Translations under genes and position numbers: made by a program | In this document: positions 57,098-64,000 of the stretch, piece after piece | Layout of the letters: each line of letters opens with the position of its first letter | Numbering within the stretch: position 1 is the first letter of the stretch | The notes under the pieces: generated by a model | What the model saw: the letters and a program-made list of their open reading frames with translations, nothing else | Told to the model about the DNA's origin: nothing | Databases searched by the model: none | Assembly: GCF_033297395.1 (NCBI RefSeq) | Contig: NW_027041841.1 | Coordinates: 473,198 to 537,197, forward strand | Length of the DNA: 64,000 nucleotides | Reading direction: 5' to 3' | Source of the DNA: Canariomyces notabilis | Taxonomy: Eukaryota; Ascomycota; Sordariomycetes; Sordariales; Chaetomiaceae

Positions 57098-58200
57098 CAT
57101 TAGTAGTAGCAAACAATACATCTTTGAGGTGTCAGTCAGCCGCTTCCCTGATCGATACACAAAGCTCGCTTGTTTTTGACCGTACAGTGAGTTGGCGGCG
57201 GCTTCTTTTGACAGTGATTCAGTTGCCCCTGAGCTAAGTGTGGTTGGTTGTTTGGGGGTTACACTACTTTTCGAGCCTGTACTGTACTGTAGAGCTGCAT
57301 CAAAAAACTTCTGTGCCACACACAGTGATGGCAAGCGGTGACTACTGTATGACGCTAATGTCATTATGTATGTCTGCTCCGTGGACACCGCATCGGCAAC
57401 TTGTGAGAAATATATTAGAGGGAGGTACGGAGCATGTACGTATTGAAGAGGGGCACAGGATGAGGCAAAGGGATCCGGGGCTACGGCGCAGTCCCAACCA
57501 CAGACGACGAGGCGTTTCTTGGCAAAGCTTGAGGGGAGCGATCGCCCCCTTTTCGATCTTTTTGATCGCGCCACTGCATGCGCCGCTGCACGTGTCCTGT
57601 TAGCCAATTGATGGCCTGAAACAACGGCCCACTGTCACTGTTTGCTACAGACAATGGAGCCCTCCTCAGAACCCACTTAGAAGATGGGATGAGGATGATA
57701 CGGTGAGAAACCGGGGCCTACGGCCCAATCGTTCTTGGCCCCTTGGAGATCTGCTCAACCTGGACACTGTCTTGCAGCCTGCTGTTCACCTTCGGACGGT
57801 GTTCGAAGCTGGTCCCCAGCTTCATGCTCGGCTTGGGGTTGGTCGCCCTGGCTGGAGGGTTCCACGAGGCAACACATCAGATGAACCCACGGGGTCCTGG
57901 TTGATTTGTAAAATCATCCAACATAAAGTCCCAGAGACTTGACAGTCTGTTTGCTACTCGACCCCTTTCTGGCCACTTTGCACCTTTGCCGCTGTGCCTT
58001 GCTAGGGTATAAAAGGTTTCGCCTGCCAGTTGCTGTGTTGCTAGTCCTGGTCTTCGAGTCTTACAACCTACCTTATATATACGAATACACAACTGTCTAA
58101 ACGGCTTGGGCCCGGGACAACTCGAACAGAAACAGAGACACTGATTCCCATCCACGACGAGCGACTGACACCTTCCCTACTCTGAGAGCAGCAAAGAACA
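57098..58200. other. Promoter region of the secreted-protein gene
   Basis: About 1.1 kb with no supportable gene; a long minus-strand frame enters from the F-box gene but is its antisense shadow. The last 200 bases look like a strong promoter with a TATA box (separate entry). Confidence 0.6.
58008..58014 (+). promoter_or_regulatory. TATA box of the secreted-protein gene
   Basis: TATAAAA, in the context GGGTATAAAAGG, lies 187 bases before the start codon of the small secreted protein. Clear TATA boxes in filamentous fungi often mark strongly or conditionally expressed genes. Confidence 0.6.
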
Positions 58201-58934
58201 ATGCGTTCATCAGAGTACCTATCCGTTCTCCTCCTCGCCGCCGGGCTCGCGAGTGCGTCGCCCATTCGGGGAGTATCCGCCCGGGCAGAGCCGGAGAAAG
58301 CTGTCAAGTGCCGAGGCGGCAACGATAACAACGCCGATTTGGCCAAAGCCATCCTGGCCATCATGCCCAAGTCCAACACATGCGAGGGCGCCAAATTCCC
58401 AGATGAGTGCCGCACCGCCGAGCAAGCAGCGCCCTACATCGCCAAGTCGTACGCCAGCTTCAGCAAGGGCGAATTGGCCGCCGCGCTGGCCCTGATGGGT
58501 CTTGAGAGCGACGATCTCAAGTACAAGCATAACGTGTACCCCGGTGTCCCCGGGCAGGGCACGGCCAACATGATGAGCCCTTCGGTGAGTCTTCACTTTG
58601 TTATGTCATGACTACCTACCTACTCACATAACTAAACAACTGACGAGGAAAACAGTTTGTCAAGGAATACGCTACTTCCATCTTCGGCGCCAACGCCGTG
58701 GCCAACAAGTCGCCCGTCGAGGCGCTCGCCATGGTGACGCCCGACGAGCACAACTTTGGCTCGGCGGGCTGGTTCCTGACGGCCCACTGCGAGCCTTCGG
58801 TGCGCGAGGGGCTCAAGACGGGCTCCGATGCCGGCTGGACGGCTTACATGCAGTGTGTCGGCGTCGACGGGTCCGACCCCGCGCGCGTCGAGTACTGGAA
58901 CAGGGCGAAGAAGGCTTTCAACTTGTCGGGGTAG
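58201..58934 (+). CDS. Small secreted protein of a conserved fungal family
   Basis: Two exons (58201-58584 and 58656-58934) give a 220-residue protein. An N-terminal signal peptide of about 19 residues (MRSSEYLSVLLLAAGLASA) precedes a short propeptide-like segment that ends in basic residues. The mature part has few Cys, with CRGG, NTCEGAKFPDECRTAEQA, AHCEPSVREGL and MQCVGV suggesting two disulfide pairs. Conserved-looking motifs include TAEQAAPYIAKSY, YPGVPGQGT and the pair SAGWFLTAHC/AGWTAYMQC. I recognise the general pattern as a widespread ascomycete secreted family of unassigned function; a lysozyme-like helical fold is conceivable but unproven. It could be an extracellular enzyme or an effector-like protein. 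Confidence 0.85.
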
Positions 58935-60133
58935 GGTAGCATTTGTTTTTGGGTCTGGGTTTGGTGGATGAGGGGGAGGGGATACTATGGTGTAGCTCGT
59001 AGGTTCTGGTTCGGCGGCGTCTTGCATTGATATGGGCTGCTGGATAAGGTACCAAGGTATGCATGATGGGTCCGTTAGAGCACGCAGAGCGGTGCGTTTT
59101 GCCTTCTGATTACATGTATAACTATCATTGTACTAGATGCTGGGATGATCTTGAGATACCCCCTTTCCGGTGGGAGCTTCTAGAACAGGTAGCCGGTCAA
59201 GCTTCTTCAAGCCAGATTGTCCCGCACTGATACACATTCTCGTTGATGCGGCGAGGCCTATACCATGTACAGCCTTGGACCCTACCGCAATGTATTGCTT
59301 CTGCTTTCGCTGATGGTTGCTGTTGCTGTTGTTGGACTTCACCTCCACCTCCATTCAGGAACCGCATGCCACTATTCAACAGCCACCGCAGGATCACACC
59401 TCCCACTGCCTTTGCGAAGATGATACTGGGCTGAGTGGGCTCCCATTGCGGACAGAAGGGATAGAGGGCAAAAAATATCAACAAAAATATCTCGACGTGG
59501 GCCTGATTCGAACAGACGCTCCCGAAGGAACAAGATTTCTAGTCTTGCGCATTAGACCACTCTGCCACCACGCCTTAATTTGTTGATATTTGAAACGAAA
59601 AAAAAATATTGAGGCCCGGTGAGCCAGTTTGCATTTGTTTTCAATCACCTGCTGGCCCTGGGAATTCTGTATGCTCAGTGCAAGGCTAGAGGGAGCGGAT
59701 GGGATTACTTCGATGTCAAGAACCGACGTTGACTGAGGGAAGTTGCCTTGCCATCAGTTGGCTACTCTGAGCCTCACCTACACGGCAGTCATGCTCGGCC
59801 CGTGGTATTTCGGCCTGTAGAGCATCCCCTAACCTTGCCGTGATATTCGACCGTCTCGCCATGACTTGGACATAGACAGACGATGTGTGGAGGATGATTG
59901 AAAAGCCCAAGGCGGCACTTTACCTCTACTCAACTTGCGGCTTGGAGAGGAGGGGTATTCGATATACACTACCAGAGAGAAGCAAACCAATATCGTTCAC
60001 GCCCAATGTCAAGCCCCGCTCCCTACATTGTTGCCTTGTTTGTGTTGATACTCCATCATCCAAAACATGAGGTCTTTATCCGATTACCGGCAGCTGGACC
60101 TTTCCCTGTCCTCATTCGTCCACTGCTCCTCCT
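58935..60133. other. Intergenic region with a tRNA gene
   Basis: Holds the 3' ends of two convergent genes and one tRNA gene (separate entry). A TGTTGC-type hexamer microsatellite lies near 59317-59335. No protein gene supported. Confidence 0.6.
59493..59574 (-). tRNA. tRNA-Ser (anticodon AGA)
   Basis: A complete 82-base type-II tRNA folds on the minus strand. The acceptor stem GGCGTGG pairs with CCACGTC (one G-U pair). The D-arm is followed by an AAGA/TCTT anticodon stem enclosing CTAGAAA, so the anticodon is AGA. A long variable arm, GTTCCTTCGGGAGC, and a TTCGAAT T-loop follow. There is no intron, and a run of five T residues ten bases downstream fits a polymerase III terminator. Confidence 0.95.
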
Positions 60134-63047
60134 TCAGCTAGTCCCCGTCGGGTCTTGGCCGTAAGGGAATAGACTGTTATCCAGTGGCGCTTGCTGCTGC
60201 GATGGATCCGTGTTGCCGGAAAAGAACAGGAACGACTCGGCGCCCCAGTGTGCCGTCTGCGTATAGTTCTCGAACGAATCCTTGAACACAGCATTGTCAG
60301 TAAGAACACAGCCAATAGCTTGCGGGAGGGGAAAGGCTAGCTGTCCCATACCCAGTCTAGGTTAGCCGCATAGTCCATGTTACCGCTCGCCATGTTTCCA
60401 AACATGCTTAGCGGAGACTGTCCGCCGTCATAGCCCAGCACTGCGCCCGAGAAATCAGACGATACGCCGGTTCCTGAACCGGTGCTTGTGCTCGTTGTGA
60501 TGCTCGCACCCATACCGCTATCTTGCCTCGGGCGTGTCAAGTCGACTCCGGAGTACGCCGAGCCGACCGGTGTCCTCGCCAAATGGAATGCGGCCGCAGT
60601 GAGTGGCATCGCACCGTTGGAGAGCATGCCCAGCCCCATGGCTGCTGAGTGCTCCGATCTGAGTTCCGGCGAGTCATTGGCACCGAAGACGCCGTTCCTC
60701 ATTGCTACATCGGGAGAGCTATCCGAGGCACTGGGGCTATTGGAGCTCTTGATCTTGGTCAACATGATCTCAAGCACCTTAGAAGCCTTGAACGCCTCTA
60801 CCGAGACGTCGGCTAGCCCCTTCCATATCTCTGTTGTCAGGTCAAGGCTGTTAATCATCTCCTGATGCATTTCCGGGCTCCAGAAAGGGGGTCCTTGCGA
60901 GCCACCTCGTGTCCCGGATCGTTGAGCATTGTCAAAATGCAGGTCGAGCGCAATGAGCATCGCAGGAAGAAGGAAGTCCTTGGTCGCCACCGACGTGACG
61001 TACCACTGCATTGACTCTAGCCGCCCACCAGGTTGTGACTCGCGGTGGAGCGTCACCAGATGTCGCAGCATCTCCAAGGACGCCTCGATGGCGGCGCGCC
61101 TCGAGTGGGCGTATCTGGGGTTGTTTCGCGCTCGCGGTATGTATTTCCTGTGCAGCACGCAAACAACCTTCAGGTAGAGAATATCAATGCTGAAGCGCGT
61201 GACGGTAAGGGTGGCTGACTCGGTAGAGGATTCCAGCGGCAGCATCTTCAGGTGAGGGGGGAGCTCGGCGCGGATGTCGCGCAGCTTGGCATCAAACCGA
61301 AGGATCTCGTCATAGTGTGCCTGATTCTTGACCCTGCCTGTAACCTGAAGAATAGTGCCCAATTCAAGGCACAGCTTGACCTTGAAGAGCATGTAGCTAA
61401 TGGGCGTCGGCTCGGTGAGGGGTTTTGACGGTGGGAGGACCTGTGTGTCTGGGCCAAAGTCATCGTCGAAGATGTTGCGAGGCAATTCTGTGTCGCAGTC
61501 GTTCTCGGAGATCATGCTGGGGAGTGATACTTGATTCGAGAAGAGCACATCAGACAGCCTCAGAAACGCCCAAGTTCTCCTCCTCATCTCCTACCGTTCG
61601 GGTGAAGGTCAGAAGAGCGTTCTAAGCAAGCAATCCAGGAAAGAAAGAAGGCATGGAGAGAAGAAGGGAAAAGAGATGAGGGGACATACGGCTTGAAATG
61701 GAGACAGTGTAGGGAACCATTTGGCGTCTCGATGATAGCCCATTCGAAGCGCAGTTCTCACAGTCATGGCGATAATTATCCACAGGCCCAACTCGGCGTC
61801 CCAGCGAGACGAGTATTCGGCAAAAGAGTAAAGGATCATGGCCTCGACCGTATACGCGCCCGGTTTTGTGTAGTCACCAGCAATCAAGCACTGCACCGTC
61901 CGCAGCCGGTATTCATCGGCCAGCTCTGCTGTCCGCCCTTTCCACTCGGACGGCTCGTCTCCTACTTTCTGGTAACTCATCATTGCCAAACAAAGGACCG
62001 AATAGAGCACGGCCAGCCACATAATGGGCGTCTTGGACGGATCTTGCCAGTGGTTGCGAAGCTGTTGGTAGAATGTCGGCTGGTGGATAATCATGGTGGC
62101 AGCATTATCCATTGAGTTGAAGTACCTCGCGCACAGCGTCAAGACGGTCGATTTTGGCGGCAGCTCTGCCCTGAGCTCGACCTCGGATGCAGGAGTTGCG
62201 CCCATCAACAAGATTGGCGGGTCCTTGGCCGTAGGAGGCTTGGTGAGCCTGACCCTCTCATAAGTTTTCTCCACTTCCTTCTTGTGGTTTGCAAAGTAGT
62301 TCTTGACCTCGGCAATGTCAAGCAGGATTGTGTGCCAATGTTCCTCTCCGAGGTATACATGCTTGGACTTCACCGGATCTACCTTCAGGACGCCTAGGGA
62401 TTTGGCCAAGCCGCTGTCGGTGTCGCTGTCGTCGTCTTCCTGCATCATACCGTCGTCTGGCCCGTCAACCTTGGCCACTAAGGGACTGCTTTCGGCGGCG
62501 GAAGGAGATGAGTTGGTCCTAACGCCGCCAGAGCTGGAGGATACTCCGCCCGACGATATGTCGATGTTTGCGCCTCCGTGCATCAGAGACAGGACTAGGC
62601 CTTCCAGCCTGTCAATACGATTTTGCATGTCATCGGGGGTGGGATCGGCCTGGCCCTGGTTCTTCCTGCGGGATACCGGAGTAGCGTAGGAGCAATTTAG
62701 TGTGTCGGCGCCTTCGCGCTTGGTGCAATTGCTGCACGGATGAGACCTGTCACATTTTCTGGCGTGCGCCTGTTAGGTTATGCCACAAGGAACGAACGAC
62801 GGGAGGCGAGAACCTAGGCTGGATAGGGAGGAGTCGCCAACTTACAATCTGAGCATCACAGCATTAGCAGGCCGACCTGTGATGGCAAGACAAGAGCACA
62901 CAGAGCATGCATTGGAGCGGCTTACTTTCTTGTACGGCAAGGATAGCAACTGAGTGGCACTCTGTTCCTCTTGCGGACGACTCGATATTGCGGTTCGGGC
63001 GACCGACCCGTTGACGAGACGGTGGCCGATGGTGGCGTTGGCGTCAT
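60134..63047 (-). CDS. Zn2Cys6 fungal-specific transcription factor
   Basis: Nuclear regulator with an N-terminal binuclear zinc cluster and a fungal-specific middle homology domain. Five exons (63047-62926, 62848-62846, 62758-61690, 61590-60352, 60280-60134) give 859 residues. Exon 2 is only three bases. With it the cluster reads C34-x2-C37-x6-C44-x5-C50-x2-C53-x10-C64, with the standard RTRKLKCDR loop; without it the third Cys is one residue too close. A short helical linker (MQNRIDRLEGLVLSL) follows. The fungal-specific domain spans about 200-500, including MTVRTALRMGYHRDA and RRRTWAFLRLSDVLFSN. The last intron removes an in-frame stop after LDW and adds an acidic, Phe-rich tail (DSFENYTQTAHW) that may serve in activation. 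The target pathway is unknown. Confidence 0.9.
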
Positions 63048-64000
63048 GGCTGGCGGCTAGTCGCTATGTAGTGTAAGGTAGTCGGTGCGACGTGCAATAC
63101 GGCTGCAGGGCGCTTGACTCTGATCCGGTGGCTTGCTACAGTAGGGGCGCCAATTGTCGTCGGGGGCGGGTCCGGGGCTGCGATGTGGGGATGCGTAGCG
63201 GGCCGCTGCCTGATGGGAAAAAGATGGGAGATGGGAAGACGTCGCGTAAGACAAAGAATATAGAATACGTAGAGATGCACCGCGGGTTTCTACGGGAGCG
63301 GGAGAGTCTCCGGAAACGCGCGGCGCAGGATGATGACTCAGACGATATACCTAAACGGCTCCTGGCGTCAGCGTTCGAGGGAGGTTTGGGACCTTTTCGT
63401 GCCGTGTTTGATCAAGGTCGTTGAGAGTAAATCCCCGCCTTCCGCTGTGTCCGCTTGGGTTTGTCCCACGCTCAGGTGAGGTAGTCGACCAGATACGAAT
63501 ACAATATATAACTTCGCATATTTCGATTTGGTTTTAGACGATCAAACTTGCAGTGCCGCTTGGTTCTACACGCTCCTGGTCATGGGATTGGGGGGATCGC
63601 CCAAAGGACCAGAGGTACATACCTTAGGGAACGACAAGGGGTTGCTGTGTGATGGCGAACAGCCAGTGCAAGCTCCTCAGTGCCCAAGCACAATGGAACT
63701 TACCGCCCCACCCTTGGCTGTGCGGGGCACAGTTAACGCTTTGGTGGGGGCCAAACTTGTGCTTGACAGTACAGCCAGCAACTGACTTACGGATACAACG
63801 TGGAACATAGTTACAATGAGAACTTCACATTGGATAAGGTATCCGTTCGTACATGCAACAGTACCTATACACATAGCGCCAATCTGGAAGTAATATCGGG
63901 GCGGCTGCCCTCAATGGCGGTAGGTAGCAGGACGCCGCCGTATTGGGAACCGAGTCAATCGATCACTAGCACTATCTATCTGTAGGAGGAGACGGGAACA
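63048..64000. other. Upstream region of the Zn2Cys6 gene
   Basis: Promoter side of the transcription-factor gene, running to the window edge. No supportable gene or repeat seen. Confidence 0.55.

Noticed and set aside
56513..57607. 364-codon minus-strand open frame
   Set aside because: Most of it lies exactly antisense to the well-supported F-box gene, has no domain-like sequence, and is Arg/Ser-rich as expected for a shadow of that gene's biased codons.
1..64000. Secondary-metabolite cluster around the P450, ABC transporter, dehydrogenase and Zn2Cys6 regulator
   Set aside because: No backbone synthase is present, and these genes are 9-40 kb apart with housekeeping genes between them.
1..64000. 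CRISPR array or intact transposon
   Set aside because: No regularly spaced identical repeats with unique spacers, no transposase, reverse transcriptase or integrase motif, and no long terminal repeats were seen.

Overview
The window is nuclear DNA from a filamentous ascomycete (Pezizomycotina), most likely a sordariomycete and plausibly of the Sordariales. The grounds are short introns of about 50-75 nt with GTATGT/GTAAGT-type donors and CTAAC/CTGAC branch sites, gene-sized spacing, GC-rich coding regions, and protein families typical of these fungi (Zn2Cys6 regulator, PTH11-like membrane protein, long ABCC transporter, fungal-type cytochrome P450). The species cannot be named from the sequence alone. 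No plasmid, phage, virus, CRISPR array or intact transposon was seen.

Layout, left to right: a cytochrome P450 (1646-3397, +); a Myb/SANT-like protein (5002-5967, -); a 3.5 kb intergenic stretch ending in a ~52 bp degenerate tandem repeat with ACGCG cores; a Cys/His-cluster protein of unknown role (9458-11548, +); a six-exon ABCC transporter (11982-17353, -); a short-chain dehydrogenase (18206-19292, -); a PTH11/rhodopsin-like seven-helix protein (20201-21702, +); an MBD4-like DNA glycosylase (22566-24629, -); cytochrome c1 (25142-26484, -); an ARO3-type DAHP synthase (27072-28395, -); a WD40-cyclophilin of the PPWD1 type (29411-31433, +); a decayed zone with a protein-kinase relic; nucleoporin Nup84/Nup107 (33618-36840, -); CMC4 (37530-37975, -); SUMO (39128-39544, +); a triple-LIM paxillin-like protein (40162-42840, -); an MFS monocarboxylate-type permease (45110-47050, +); COX19 (47637-48158, -) divergent from the dynamin DNM1 (48775-51380, +); a 1,506-residue F-box/zinc-finger protein (52525-57097, +); a small secreted protein (58201-58934, +); tRNA-Ser(AGA) (59493-59574, -); and a Zn2Cys6 transcription factor (60134-63047, -).

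Most genes are unrelated housekeeping genes, not a cluster. One theme recurs: mitochondrial biology. Cytochrome c1, the twin-Cx9C proteins CMC4 and COX19, and the mitochondrial fission dynamin DNM1 all lie here, and COX19 and DNM1 share one bidirectional promoter. I saw no convincing new multi-gene system. The least ordinary observations are very small coding exons: a 3-nt internal micro-exon in the Zn2Cys6 gene that restores the zinc-finger spacing, an ATG-only first coding exon plus a 13-nt exon in CMC4, and a 6-nt first coding exon in the DAHP synthase. Also notable are the ACGCG tandem repeat and a ~70-residue low-complexity insertion inside the second ATPase domain of the ABC transporter. 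All exon structures were worked out by hand from splice signals, frame continuity and family similarity recalled from memory; no alignment or RNA evidence was available.
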